NCBI GenBank assembly: GCA_046328505.1
Contig: JAXLWL010000002.1
Span: 2,232,001 to 2,296,000, forward strand
From: JBDHWG01 sp046328505
GTDB taxonomy: Bacteria; Chloroflexota; Anaerolineae; Epilineales; JAHCIE01
DNA length: 64,000 nt
Direction: 5' to 3'
The stretch's first letter is position 1. Each line of letters starts with the position of its first letter. A program made the position numbers and the translations under genes. A model generated the notes under the pieces. The model was not told the origin of the DNA and ran no database searches. It saw only the letters and a program-made list of their open reading frames with translations. Shown here one piece after another: positions 1-7,893 of the stretch.

Positions 1-411
1 GGCTGGGGCGCTCTGGCGCGCCTCGTGCGCGGCCAGTCGCTCAGCCTCAAGGAAAAAGAGTTCATCGAGGCGTCGTACGCCGTGGGCTCGCCGCGGTCCC
101 GCATCATGTTCCGCCACCTGATGCCCAACACGCTCTCGCCGGTCATCGTGTTCGCGGCCTTCGCCGTCCCCGCGGCCATCATCGCCGAGGCGACGCTGGG
201 CTACCTGGGCCTGGGCGTCCGTCCCGCCACCGACCCCACCTCGCCGTTCCCGACGAGCTGGGGAACAATGCTCCTCGACGGCCAGGTCTCGCTCAGCAGC
301 CAACCGTACATGCTGCTCGGGGCTGCCATCTTCGTGTCCATCACCCTCCTGGCTTTCTCCTTCCTGGGTGACGGTCTGCGTGACGCCCTCGACCCGCGCA
401 TGAAGCAGTAG
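1..411 (+). CDS. Oligopeptide/dipeptide ABC transporter permease, OppC/DppC type (5' truncated by window edge)
   Basis: The frame is open from base 1 and ends at TAG 409-411, giving the last 136 residues of an inner-membrane permease that passes peptides taken from the binding protein to the cytoplasm. The cytoplasmic EAA loop that contacts the ATPase is clear (EAS-x3-GS, then HLMPN), followed by hydrophobic segments near residues 46-62 and 98-118 of the visible part. The terminal DALDPRMK is typical of OppC/DppC-like subunits. The next gene downstream on the same strand is a family 5 solute-binding lipoprotein, which fits a peptide transporter operon whose ATPases and second permease would lie left of the window. 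Substrate specificity cannot be read from the sequence. Confidence 0.93.
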   Translation, partial: GWGALARLVRGQSLSLKEKEFIEASYAVGSPRSRIMFRHLMPNTLSPVIVFAAFAVPAAIIAEATLGYLGLGVRPATDPTSPFPTSWGTMLLDGQVSLSSQPYMLLGAAIFVSITLLAFSFLGDGLRDALDPRMKQ

Positions 412-427
412 CAACGCAACATCAGTA

Positions 428-449
428 GAGACGCGCCATGGCGCGTCTC
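428..449. repeat. 22-bp perfect palindrome
   Basis: A perfect palindrome centred on CCATGG with arms GAGACGCGCC and GGCGCGTCTC lies 16 bases after the permease stop. It would fold as a 9-11 bp hairpin on either strand. It resembles the short intergenic palindromes common in Chloroflexota and cyanobacteria and could stop transcription or stabilise the permease mRNA end. There is no T-run, so a terminator role is only possible. Confidence 0.6.
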
Positions 450-591
450 CACCAGCATGAGAAGTCTAGATTTCAGGTAACACGCGTAGATGACGTAAGC
501 TTTCAGACAGGGATGTGCGCCGCGCAACAGCCGCCGTCCCTGTCTCGTTGTTTGTGTAAGCACTGGTACGCATAGAATAACGGATAAGCGA

Positions 592-2520
592 ATGTGGAAG
601 CTTGAGCCAAGGATTCACGCCCTCTCCCCGCGGGAGAGGGTCGGGGCGAGGGTCTTCATCCCTATACAGGTTTTCAGAACCCTCACCCAGCTAGCGCTAT
701 TCTTTCTTCTCGCGATCGCCCTCTCGTCATGTCGGGCGGCAGGGCAGACTCAGCCGGCGCCGCCGTCGGCGACTGGTTCGAGCGGCGCCACGACGACCGG
801 CGGGGGACGCCCAACGGCGATAGCGACCGAGGCGGCTCCTGTGGCATCACCAACCGCCGTGCGGCCGACGACCCCAACGCCCGATCCAACGCAGGAAGCC
901 GAGAACCGCATCAACACCCTGGATTACCCCATGTCGGCCGACCCTGGAACCCTCGACCCGGCGGTCGCCCTGTCGGGGGACATTCCGGCCCAGGACGCGG
1001 CGGGCATGCTCTTCGCGCGCCTGACGCGCATCGATCCCGCGACCGGCGAAGTCAAGCCGTGGCTCGCGAAGTCGTGGACCATCGACGGGCAGACGGTGCG
1101 GTTCACGCTACGTGACGATATTCCGTGGGTGCGCTACAACCCGAGCACGCGGCAAGTGGAACCGGTCAAGGATGCCGACGGCAAGCCGCGCAAGGTGCAG
1201 GCGTCCGATGTCGTCTTTGCCGTTCGGCGCGCCCTGAATCCGTTGACGACCGTGGACAACGCTTCGCTCTTGTATGTCATCGACGGCGGACGAGAATACA
1301 ACACGCAGCCCGGCGCGGATGCGCAGAAACTGGGCGTCCGCGCTGTCGACGCCACGACGGTGGAGTTCAAGACCACCGCGCCCGCGGCATACCTGCCTGC
1401 CCTGGCATCCCTCTCGCTGATGGCGCCGGTTCCCCAATTCGCCGTGGAGCCGTCGCCGGACAAGTGGACGGATCCGGCTAACATCGTCACCAGCGGCCCA
1501 TATGCTCTCGCGGATTGGACCCGCGGCCGCAGCGTGACCCTCGTGCGCAATAGCGCGTACCCTGACAGGGACAAGGTCAACATCGAGCGCTTGCGCTTTC
1601 CTATCGTGAGCAACGGCGTCCAGGCATACACCCTGTTCACCAACAACAACCTTGACAGCGTGCCGGTGCCAGAGGGCGAAAAGAAGAACGCGCAAGCGGA
1701 CACAAGCGGAGGCCGCAAGATCGGCGCTGTGCCCGAGGCTTGCACAACGATGGTCGGCTTCACCACCGACAAGCTGCCCATGGATAAGCCCGAGGTGCGC
1801 AAGGCGCTCGCCGCTGCCACGGACCGCCAGGCTTTGGCGGCGAAAGCGGGCAATTCCGAGATCGCGACAGGGCGCCTGATTCCCGCAGGTGTCCTGGGCG
1901 CATCGGCCGCAGATACCCAGGGCATTCCCTACGACCCCGCGGCGGCAAAGCGTTACCTCGCCGACGCCGGCTATCCCGACGGCAAAGGCTTCCCTACCCT
2001 GACGTACGCCTACAACACCTGTGAAGCGTGTCAGAGCAACAAAGCCATCGCCGAGGCGCTCCGCGACATGTGGCAGTCGACGCTCGGCATCCAGGTCAAG
2101 CTAGAGAGCCTGGAGTGGTCGGATTATCTCAAGCGCATCAACCCGCGGACGCCAGTCGATCAGATGCCTCACGCGTGGCGGCTCGCCTGGTGCCAGGACT
2201 ACCCCGATGCGGCCAACTGGCTATATGATCCTTTCTATGTCAACTCGCCGAGCAGCTACAGCCGGTCGCTGCCGGGGCGCTTCGACGACCTGGTGACACA
2301 GGCGGCGGGCACGGCGGATCGCACTCAGCGCGCCGATCTGTACCGACAGGCGGAGGCGATGCTCCTCGCCGACGAGGCGCGGATTGTGCCTCTATACAGT
2401 AGCGCCGTGCCGTGGGCGACTCAGCCCTGGCTGAAGCGCACCTTCGCGCCGACTGGTGGGCAGTATTTCGACGAATGGCAACTTGACTGGGCCGCCAAAC
2501 GTAAAGCTTTGGGACGGTAA
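592..2520 (+). CDS. Family 5 solute-binding lipoprotein of a peptide ABC transporter
   Basis: An extracytoplasmic peptide-binding protein (SBP_bac_5 / OppA-DppA family), 642 residues from ATG 592. A hydrophobic segment at about residues 33-44 is followed by a lipobox-like LSSC with the modified cysteine at residue 47, then a Ser/Thr/Pro/Ala-rich tether to about residue 105. The binding fold follows, with family features such as LDPA near the start and a tryptophan-rich substrate-pocket region (WRLAWCQDYPDAANWL) near residues 528-543. The first 20 residues are odd: codons 10-20 overlap an interspersed hairpin repeat, and no other ATG, GTG or TTG lies between it and the signal segment, so the repeat is probably translated. 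It is the natural partner of the preceding permease. Confidence 0.9.
   Translation: MWKLEPRIHALSPRERVGARVFIPIQVFRTLTQLALFFLLAIALSSCRAAGQTQPAPPSATGSSGATTTGGGRPTAIATEAAPVASPTAVRPTTPTPDPTQEAENRINTLDYPMSADPGTLDPAVALSGDIPAQDAAGMLFARLTRIDPATGEVKPWLAKSWTIDGQTVRFTLRDDIPWVRYNPSTRQVEPVKDADGKPRKVQASDVVFAVRRALNPLTTVDNASLLYVIDGGREYNTQPGADAQKLGVRAVDATTVEFKTTAPAAYLPALASLSLMAPVPQFAVEPSPDKWTDPANIVTSGPYALADWTRGRSVTLVRNSAYPDRDKVNIERLRFPIVSNGVQAYTLFTNNNLDSVPVPEGEKKNAQADTSGGRKIGAVPEACTTMVGFTTDKLPMDKPEVRKALAAATDRQALAAKAGNSEIATGRLIPAGVLGASAADTQGIPYDPAAAKRYLADAGYPDGKGFPTLTYAYNTCEACQSNKAIAEALRDMWQSTLGIQVKLESLEWSDYLKRINPRTPVDQMPHAWRLAWCQDYPDAANWLYDPFYVNSPSSYSRSLPGRFDDLVTQAAGTADRTQRADLYRQAEAMLLADEARIVPLYSSAVPWATQPWLKRTFAPTGGQYFDEWQLDWAAKRKALGR
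620..652 (+). repeat. Interspersed hairpin repeat inside the binding-protein N terminus
   Basis: CCCTCTCCC (620-628) and GGGAGAGGG (632-640) pair around a 3-base loop and are followed by TCGGGGCGAGG. This is the common bacterial CCCTCTCCC/GGGAGAGGG interspersed repeat. A related copy sits at 5622-5673. Here it falls in codons 10-20 of the binding protein, upstream of its signal sequence. Confidence 0.7.
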
Positions 2521-2557
2521 ACACTCTGGACAACAACAACGATGGGAGAGCACGACC

Positions 2558-3724
2558 GTGCGCGATAGTGTAAGAGCGATTTTAGGGGGTGTAGGCGCTG
2601 TATTGCTGATGGCGAGCGCGATGTTTGGCCTGCTTTGGCTCATCTCGCCACTCTTCGTCCGCGAACCGGGGGTCATGATACCCACGTTGTTGGCGTCATT
2701 TGCGGCACTGGGCTTGATCTATGGATTGATTTTAGCGGTGACCGTGTTCGTGCGGCGCGAAACTTGGGACGTGTGGCCCTCGCCAATCGTCGTCCTCGTT
2801 GTCTGGCTGGCGGCGCTCGCCCTCGGCACACTTATCCTGCTCGCGCCGAGTGTGCTGGCCGACTGGATATTCCCGCCAATGTATGTTCTGGGCGTTGCCC
2901 TGCCGGTCGTTGCCATTCTCTCCTTCGCCGTCCGGCGCACGAGTGTCACAGGCTTTCGGACGACGCTCCAGGTGGTCTACGGCGGGGTGGTCGCGACCCT
3001 CCTCGCGTTCGTCATTGAGCTGATGCTCGTCGTCGTCGTCATTATCGTTGGCTTTCTCATCGCTTCCGTATCGCCGAACTGGCTGGGGCTGGATTCGCTG
3101 GCCCCCGCGCTACAGTCCAACGATCCAGGTGTCCTTTCCGGCATCCTGCGCAATCCCATCATCCTGGCTCTCGCGTTCCTGGGTCTCGGCGTGGCCGGGC
3201 CAATCATCGAGGAGGCCGCGAAGGCCGGTAGCATGATCTTCTGGAGTCACTGGGAACCGACGCGCAATCGCGCCCTCGTCTGGGGGCTCGCGTCCGGTCT
3301 CGGTTTTGCCCTGACCGAAGGGATGCTCAACTCTATTCTCTCGGTCGGCCTGGACGCGACAGGCGTTGTGCTCTTCGTGCGCGCGGGCGCATCTCTGATG
3401 CACGGTATGACCACCGCCATCGTCGGCCTGGGCTGGTGGCGCACCTACACCACGCGGCGCCCATGGCCGATCATCGGCGCATTCATCCTGGCCGTCGCCA
3501 TCCACGGCTTCTGGAACATCGCCGTGCTCGGGCGTGTCGCCCTCGGCCCCGCCCCGGCCGTTGCTTCACCGGAGAGCGGCCCTGCCCTGGCGGTTATCAC
3601 GTCTGATCTGCTCGCGGCCGCTTCGGTTGCGCTCGTGGGCGCGATGGCGTTCATTCTGGCGCACCTCACCCGCCGCCCCCAGTGGGCAACGTCGGGCAGC
3701 GGCAGCGCCGCCGACATGGGCTAG
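2558..3724 (+). CDS. PrsW-family intramembrane metalloprotease
   Basis: A polytopic membrane protein of 388 residues resembling PrsW (MEROPS M82), proteases that cleave membrane anti-sigma factors. The family motifs are present in order: IIEEAAK (EExxK, E218-E219-K222), GFALTEG, a HG-containing helix (LMHGMTTAIVG) and AIHGFWN. About nine hydrophobic segments are visible. GTG 2558 is chosen because GGGAGAG lies 7 bases upstream; a longer in-frame reading from 2456 would overlap the binding-protein gene by 64 bases. No anti-sigma or sigma gene is adjacent, so the substrate is unknown. The neighbours look unrelated. Confidence 0.86.
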   Translation: MRDSVRAILGGVGAVLLMASAMFGLLWLISPLFVREPGVMIPTLLASFAALGLIYGLILAVTVFVRRETWDVWPSPIVVLVVWLAALALGTLILLAPSVLADWIFPPMYVLGVALPVVAILSFAVRRTSVTGFRTTLQVVYGGVVATLLAFVIELMLVVVVIIVGFLIASVSPNWLGLDSLAPALQSNDPGVLSGILRNPIILALAFLGLGVAGPIIEEAAKAGSMIFWSHWEPTRNRALVWGLASGLGFALTEGMLNSILSVGLDATGVVLFVRAGASLMHGMTTAIVGLGWWRTYTTRRPWPIIGAFILAVAIHGFWNIAVLGRVALGPAPAVASPESGPALAVITSDLLAAASVALVGAMAFILAHLTRRPQWATSGSGSAADMG

Positions 3725-3764
3725 ACCGTGCCCAGCGTAGGATTGCAGCATCTCGCCCAACGGC

Positions 3765-3870
3765 GCCACCGACTTGAGTCGGTGGCTGATACAACAAAGC
3801 CTGCTGAAGACGGCTCCGCAGCCCACTTCAGTGGGCTTGCGTGTCTCAGCCTGGCACTTGAGTGCCAGGC
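3765..3870. repeat. Cluster of three different short hairpin repeats
   Basis: Three near-palindromes stand in a row: 3765-3786 (GCCACCGACTT / AGTCGGTGGC type), 3820-3837 (AGCCCACTTCAGTGGGCT) and 3849-3870 (GCCTGGCACTT / AGTGCCAGGC type). All share an ACTT-x-AGT core. They fill the gap between the PrsW gene and the hydrolase. Such CACTT-AGTG hairpins occur as mobile intergenic elements in several phyla. They may also end the PrsW transcript. Confidence 0.75.
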
Positions 3871-3900
3871 GTCGCGAGGCGGCACGGTCGCCATCAACGT

Positions 3901-4812
3901 ATGCTCTTCATCGTAGCTGGCGCGCTTCTCCTGGCGATCATGGCGTTGGCGCTGCTTGTGTGGTACGGCGTGGACCAGGTCACCCGCCGCCCACCCCCAG
4001 ACCCGCCCGCGACTCCCGCCGACTTCAGCCTCCCTTTCGAGGACGCGACCTTCACGAGCCGGGATCGCACGACCCTACGCGGATACTGGATCCCACCGAA
4101 AGACTCGGCCTGTAAGGCCGCTGTCGTCATCTGCCCCGGCCGCGAGGGCAGTCTCGACTCGGACTTGAGCTACACCGTCCCGCTGTGGACCGCGGGCTAT
4201 GGCGTCCTGATCTTCGACTGGCGAGCCCACGGACGAAGCGAGGGACGGGCCATCACCCTCGGCTATAGAGAGCGCGACGACCTGCGCGCCGCGCTCGATT
4301 GGCTGTCGACGCGTGGGGTCGAACGCGTTGGCCTGCTCGGGCTGAGCATGGGCGGGGCGACGGCCATTGGCGTGGCGGCCGACGACGCACGCGTGGCGGC
4401 CGTCGTCGCCGATAGCACCTTTGCCGAGGTAAAGACGGTCATCCTCGGCGGGCTGCGCGAGCGCTACGTTCGCAATCGCTTCGCCTACCCTCTGGCGTCG
4501 CTCGTTATCTTCGGCATTAGCTGGCAGGCCGGCGGCTCTGTTTCCAGCGCGGACCCGCTGCATGTCGTGAGCCGAGTAGCGCCTCGGGCGCTGCTGCTCA
4601 TTCATGGCGCTCAGGATCCTTACGTCCCCATGGACAGCATCTTCCGCCTCTATCGAACTGCCCGCTCGCCGAAAGAGCTGTGGGTTGTGCCGGAAGCCAG
4701 CCACCGCGAGTCCGCGGCCATGCGCCCTCGGGAGTACTGGGCGCGCATCATGACTTTCTTCACCGAGTGGCTGCCCCTCGAAAGTGAGATTGCGCCGCAG
4801 GAGAGCGTCTGA
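3901..4812 (+). CDS. Membrane-anchored alpha/beta hydrolase
   Basis: A 303-residue serine hydrolase of the alpha/beta fold. An N-terminal hydrophobic helix (about residues 2-20) would anchor it in the membrane. The nucleophile elbow GLSMGG places the catalytic serine at residue 149; the acid is probably the Asp of HGAQDPYVP and the base the His of EASHRES near the C terminus. ATG 3901 is preferred because an in-frame GTG at 3862 lies inside a repeat hairpin and adds only non-hydrophobic residues before the anchor. The domain resembles BAAT/dienelactone-hydrolase-like and FrsA-like proteins; the substrate is unknown. The next gene is another hydrolase 18 bases downstream, so the two are probably co-transcribed. 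Confidence 0.85.
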   Translation: MLFIVAGALLLAIMALALLVWYGVDQVTRRPPPDPPATPADFSLPFEDATFTSRDRTTLRGYWIPPKDSACKAAVVICPGREGSLDSDLSYTVPLWTAGYGVLIFDWRAHGRSEGRAITLGYRERDDLRAALDWLSTRGVERVGLLGLSMGGATAIGVAADDARVAAVVADSTFAEVKTVILGGLRERYVRNRFAYPLASLVIFGISWQAGGSVSSADPLHVVSRVAPRALLLIHGAQDPYVPMDSIFRLYRTARSPKELWVVPEASHRESAAMRPREYWARIMTFFTEWLPLESEIAPQESV

Positions 4813-4830
4813 GACGTGGAGGATGATGTT

Positions 4831-5679
4831 GTGATCGATCGCGACTCATTTGTACTCGATGGTGGCCCGGCGGGCGTGTTGCTCATTCATGGCTTCACAG
4901 GTGACCCGTCGGAGGTGCGGGGATTGGGCGACGCTCTCCATGCCCGCGGCTACACGGTGTACGCCCCGCTGCTGCCGGGACACGGCGCTCTGCCCGAAGC
5001 GCTGCAAGGTGTGACGTGGCAGCAGTGGCTCGCCGCGGTCCTACACGCCTACGATTACCTGGCCGAACGCTGCGATCGCGTCTATATTGGCGGCTTCAGC
5101 ATGGGCGGCGCATTGGCGATTCTCGTCGCCCACGAGCGCCCGGCCGCGGGCGTCGTGCTTATGTCGACACCGGTGGGCATGGGAAGCTGGTTGACCTCCC
5201 TCCTGCCTCTCGCCACAGCCATCTTTCCCTGGTGGTATCCACTCATGGGCGCGAACCTGGACGACCCCTCGCTCCGGGAGCGGCTGTCTATCGTCCTACC
5301 CGATGTTGACCTGGACAACCCGGCTTCCCGCAAGGGGATGGTGCGCGACATGCGAATGCCGACGGCGGCCCTGGACAACCTGTTCAAGCTGCTCAAGCGC
5401 GCTCGTGACCACGCCCCGTATGTCGCCGCCCCCGCCCTTGTGATGCAGGGGCAGCAGGACCGCGTCGTCCCGCCGCGCGACGCGAGCGTTCTATACGGCC
5501 TGCTCGGCAGCGCCGACAAGCGCCTGCGCATGTTCGAGCGATCCGGCCACATGTTGGTCAGCGACGTGGAGCGCGAGGCTGTGTGGGACGCTTTCACCAC
5601 CTTTCTGGCGGAGCATGACGCCCTTCCCTCACCCCCCACCCCCTCTCCCAAAATGGGCGAGGGGGCAAGAGAGGATTGA
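4831..5679 (+). CDS. Carboxylesterase, Est30/EstD-like alpha/beta hydrolase
   Basis: A cytosolic 282-residue esterase. LLIHGFTG forms the oxyanion region, GGFSMGG the nucleophile elbow, QDRVVP carries the likely acid and GHML the His. The order and spacing match bacterial carboxylesterases of the Geobacillus Est30 type, which hydrolyse short acyl esters and monoacylglycerols. GTG 4831 is chosen over GTG 4816 because GGAGG lies 8 bases before it. The last 18 residues (Pro-rich, then KMGEGARED) are encoded by an interspersed hairpin repeat, so the native C terminus was probably shorter and extended by the repeat. It follows the membrane-anchored hydrolase by 18 bases. Confidence 0.87.
   Translation: MIDRDSFVLDGGPAGVLLIHGFTGDPSEVRGLGDALHARGYTVYAPLLPGHGALPEALQGVTWQQWLAAVLHAYDYLAERCDRVYIGGFSMGGALAILVAHERPAAGVVLMSTPVGMGSWLTSLLPLATAIFPWWYPLMGANLDDPSLRERLSIVLPDVDLDNPASRKGMVRDMRMPTAALDNLFKLLKRARDHAPYVAAPALVMQGQQDRVVPPRDASVLYGLLGSADKRLRMFERSGHMLVSDVEREAVWDAFTTFLAEHDALPSPPTPSPKMGEGARED
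5622..5673 (+). repeat. Interspersed hairpin repeat overlapping the esterase 3' end
   Basis: CCCCCTCTCCCA (5639-5650) pairs with TGGGCGAGGGGG (5654-5665) with one mismatch, flanked by CCCTCACCCCC. It is related to the copy at 620-652. It encodes the last residues of the esterase and its stem could act as the 3' end of that transcript. Confidence 0.65.
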
Positions 5680-5734
5680 CAGACCGCGGCGCGCCGCCTA
5701 TACTGCGCCCAAACAACGGCGAAGGAGAGGCGAT

Positions 5735-6772
5735 ATGGCCAGCGACACGATGCAGGCGTTGGTTTTCACGGACATTCGACGGATGGAATTGCAGGACGTC
5801 GCCCGACCGCAGATAGCTGCGCCGGACGACGTCTTGATTCGCGTCCGCGCGGTTGGTGTGTGCGGCTCCGATTTGCACGGCTATACGGGGCAAACCGGGC
5901 GGCGCATTCCACCCATGATCATGGGACACGAAGCATCCGGCGTGGTCGAGGCCGTCGGCCCTGACGTGACACACGTCGCGCCAGGCGACCGCGTCGCCGT
6001 TCTGCCGGTTGTATTTTGCGGTGAGTGCGCGCCCTGCAAGGAGGGCAAATCCAGTCTGTGCATGAATCGACGCCTGCTCGGTGTCGGCAGCGGGCTTGGC
6101 GCGTACGCTGAGTGGCTGGTGTGGTCGGCGCGAAGTGTGTACCGCATCCCCGATAACGTCAGCTTCGAGCAGGCTGCCTTCGCCGAGCCGATGGGCGTCT
6201 GCCTGCACGCCCTGCGCCTGGCCGAGATCAAGCCCTACGACAACGTCGCCATTGTCGGCAGCGGCCCCATTGGCCTGCTGACCCTCGCCATTCTACGCAC
6301 CCTCGGACCGCGCCGTATCTTTGTCTCCGACGTCAGCGATGAGCGCCTCGCGGTAGCCCGCAGCCTGGGCGCCGACGTGACTATCAATCCGACGCGCGAT
6401 GATGCCCGCGCCGTTGTGGAGAGCCATACCGCCGGCCTCGGCGCGGACGTCAGCATCGAAGCCGTCGGCGTCAGCGCCACGGCCCAGGCCGCGATCGATC
6501 TGACGAAGAACGGCGGCACTGTCGTGTGGATCGGCAACAACGAGCGACGCATCGAGATCGACATGCAGTCGGTTGTCACCCGGGAGCTGCGCGTGCAAGG
6601 CTCCTACTCCATGAACGACGTAGACTTCACCCGCGCCCTAGCGATGATTGCAGACGGCACAGTGGACGTGCGGCCGCTGATCTCGCGCCATGCTGAACTG
6701 ACGGAGGGCGCGACCCTCTTCGACGAGTTGCTCAAGGACCAGAGCGTCATCAAGTGCGTGTTCACACTATGA
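5735..6772 (+). CDS. Zinc-dependent medium-chain alcohol dehydrogenase
   Basis: An NAD(P)-dependent medium-chain dehydrogenase of 345 residues. The catalytic zinc ligands are visible in VGVCGSD and MGHE, the four structural-zinc cysteines in CGECAPCKEGKSSLC, and the Rossmann loop in VGSGPIGL. The sequence is closest in style to polyol/threonine dehydrogenases (sorbitol, 2,3-butanediol, galactitol-1-phosphate types); the exact alcohol is unknown. ATG 5735 has AGGAG 7 bases upstream. It is followed after 9 bases by an SDR, so the two probably oxidise successive steps of one sugar or polyol pathway. Confidence 0.92.
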   Translation: MASDTMQALVFTDIRRMELQDVARPQIAAPDDVLIRVRAVGVCGSDLHGYTGQTGRRIPPMIMGHEASGVVEAVGPDVTHVAPGDRVAVLPVVFCGECAPCKEGKSSLCMNRRLLGVGSGLGAYAEWLVWSARSVYRIPDNVSFEQAAFAEPMGVCLHALRLAEIKPYDNVAIVGSGPIGLLTLAILRTLGPRRIFVSDVSDERLAVARSLGADVTINPTRDDARAVVESHTAGLGADVSIEAVGVSATAQAAIDLTKNGGTVVWIGNNERRIEIDMQSVVTRELRVQGSYSMNDVDFTRALAMIADGTVDVRPLISRHAELTEGATLFDELLKDQSVIKCVFTL

Positions 6773-6781
6773 GGGGAGCGA

Positions 6782-7552
6782 ATGAGCCTGCCAGAATTTG
6801 ATCTCAGCGGGATGATTGCCCTGGTCACGGGCGGTGGTCAGGGCATGGGACGGGGAATGGCGCTCGCGCTGGCGCGAGCCGGAGCAGATGTCGCGGTCGT
6901 CAGCCGCACGCCGTCCGATCTAGACGAAGTCGCCGGCGAAATCACGGGGCTGGGCCGGCGCGCCCTGGCGGTCCCCGCCGATGTCTCCGACGTAGACAGC
7001 ATTCGCCGCATGGTAGACACGACGATCGCTCATTTCGGCCGCATCGACATTCTGCTCACAGCGGCGGGCATCATCATCCGCGATAGCGCCACGGGGTACA
7101 CGCCGGAGGATTGGGATCGCCTGATGTCCATCAACCTGAAAGGACGCTTCTTCACCTGCCAGGCAGTCGGCGAGCACATGCTGGCCCAGGGCAGCGGGAG
7201 CATCATCAATCTCGGCTCCCTGACCGTCAGCGTCGGCATACCCGGCGTCGCGATCTACGCCGTCGCGAACGGCGGCATCGCCCAGCTCACCCGCACGCTC
7301 TCCGCGGAGTGGGCGCCGCGGGGCGTGCGCGTCAACTGCATCGCGCCGGGCACGTTCGCCACGCGGACCACGGCCAGCATCGTGAACGACCCGGAACTGG
7401 CCGCAGCCCGTCTGCGCCGCATCCCGCAAGGACGGTTCGGCGATCCAATGCGTGATCTGGACGGCGCCGTGGTGTTCCTGGCGTCGCCTGCCTCCGCCTA
7501 CGTTACCGGCCACATCCTCTACGTCGATGGCGGCTCCATCGCCGCATACTAG
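6782..7552 (+). CDS. Short-chain dehydrogenase/reductase with Asn in place of the catalytic Lys
   Basis: A 256-residue classical SDR. TGGGQGMG forms the nucleotide loop, NLGS carries the catalytic serine and the C terminus ends with YVDGGS. The catalytic tyrosine is Y159, but the YxxxK lysine is Asn163 (codon AAC 7268-7270), one base from AAG. In SDRs this Lys positions the cofactor ribose and lowers the Tyr pKa, so activity may be reduced or altered. GGGGAG precedes the ATG and the gene lies 9 bases after the zinc dehydrogenase, so the two form an operon. Sequence style suggests a gluconate/3-oxoacyl-reductase-like sugar oxidoreductase. Confidence 0.9.
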   Translation: MSLPEFDLSGMIALVTGGGQGMGRGMALALARAGADVAVVSRTPSDLDEVAGEITGLGRRALAVPADVSDVDSIRRMVDTTIAHFGRIDILLTAAGIIIRDSATGYTPEDWDRLMSINLKGRFFTCQAVGEHMLAQGSGSIINLGSLTVSVGIPGVAIYAVANGGIAQLTRTLSAEWAPRGVRVNCIAPGTFATRTTASIVNDPELAAARLRRIPQGRFGDPMRDLDGAVVFLASPASAYVTGHILYVDGGSIAAY

Positions 7553-7560
7553 AAAAGCGA

Positions 7561-7600
7561 AGACCTGATGGATTCAGTGAAACCCATCAGGTCTATTTCT
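7561..7600. terminator. Bidirectional terminator between the SDR and tRNA-Lys
   Basis: AGACCTGATGG (7561-7571) and CCATCAGGTCT (7584-7594) form a perfect 11-bp stem with a 12-base loop. On the plus strand ATTTCT follows, and on the minus strand TCGCTTTTCT follows. It lies between the convergent ends of the SDR gene and the tRNA gene and can serve both. Confidence 0.8.
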
Positions 7601-7608
7601 AGGCGATA

Positions 7609-7680
7609 TGAGTCCCCAGGGATTCGAACCCTGAACCGTTGGCTTAAAAGGCCACTGCTCTGCCATTGAGCTAGGGACTC
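7609..7680 (-). tRNA. tRNA-Lys (anticodon TTT)
   Basis: On the minus strand a complete cloverleaf is readable. The acceptor stem GAGTCCC pairs with GGGACTC, the D arm contains AGCTCAATGGCAGAGC, and the anticodon stem TGGC/GCCA holds a loop CTTTTAA, so the anticodon is TTT. The T arm contains GGTTCGAATCC. The discriminator base is A (7609) and CCA is not encoded. It reads AAA and AAG lysine codons. The 5' flank lies towards 7681. Confidence 0.97.
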
Positions 7681-7858
7681 GCTAGGCGCATTCCGCCTAT
7701 TAGATACGCAGGCGCGGTGAACCTTACCCCAAAGCGAAACGCGACAGCCGAGACACCCCCCTTCGGTCTCGTCTACCGCGTTTTGCTTCAGTCTATACAA
7801 CGTAACCTCTCGCACCAAGATACGGGCAAATCTCCGAATCTGGAACGAGTTTTTGTGT
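7681..7858. other. Non-coding gap with a long stem-loop between tRNA-Lys and the metG promoter
   Basis: No convincing gene is seen. The main structure is a stem-loop at 7732-7788: AAGCGAAACGCG (7732-7743) pairs with CGCGTTTTGCTT (7777-7788) allowing one G-T, and inside it CGAGAC (7749-7754) pairs with GTCTCG (7766-7771). The fold is nearly symmetrical, so the transcribed strand is unclear. It lies upstream of both the tRNA and the metG promoter. Confidence 0.5.
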
Positions 7859-7887
7859 TTGACAAATGAGGCATCCAGGGTTAAGAT
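7859..7887 (+). promoter_or_regulatory. Sigma-70 type promoter of the metG T-box transcript
   Basis: TTGACA at 7859-7864 and TAAGAT at 7882-7887 are separated by 17 bases. Transcription would begin near 7894, directly before the T-box stem I. Confidence 0.85.
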
Positions 7888-7893
7888 TTTTAT

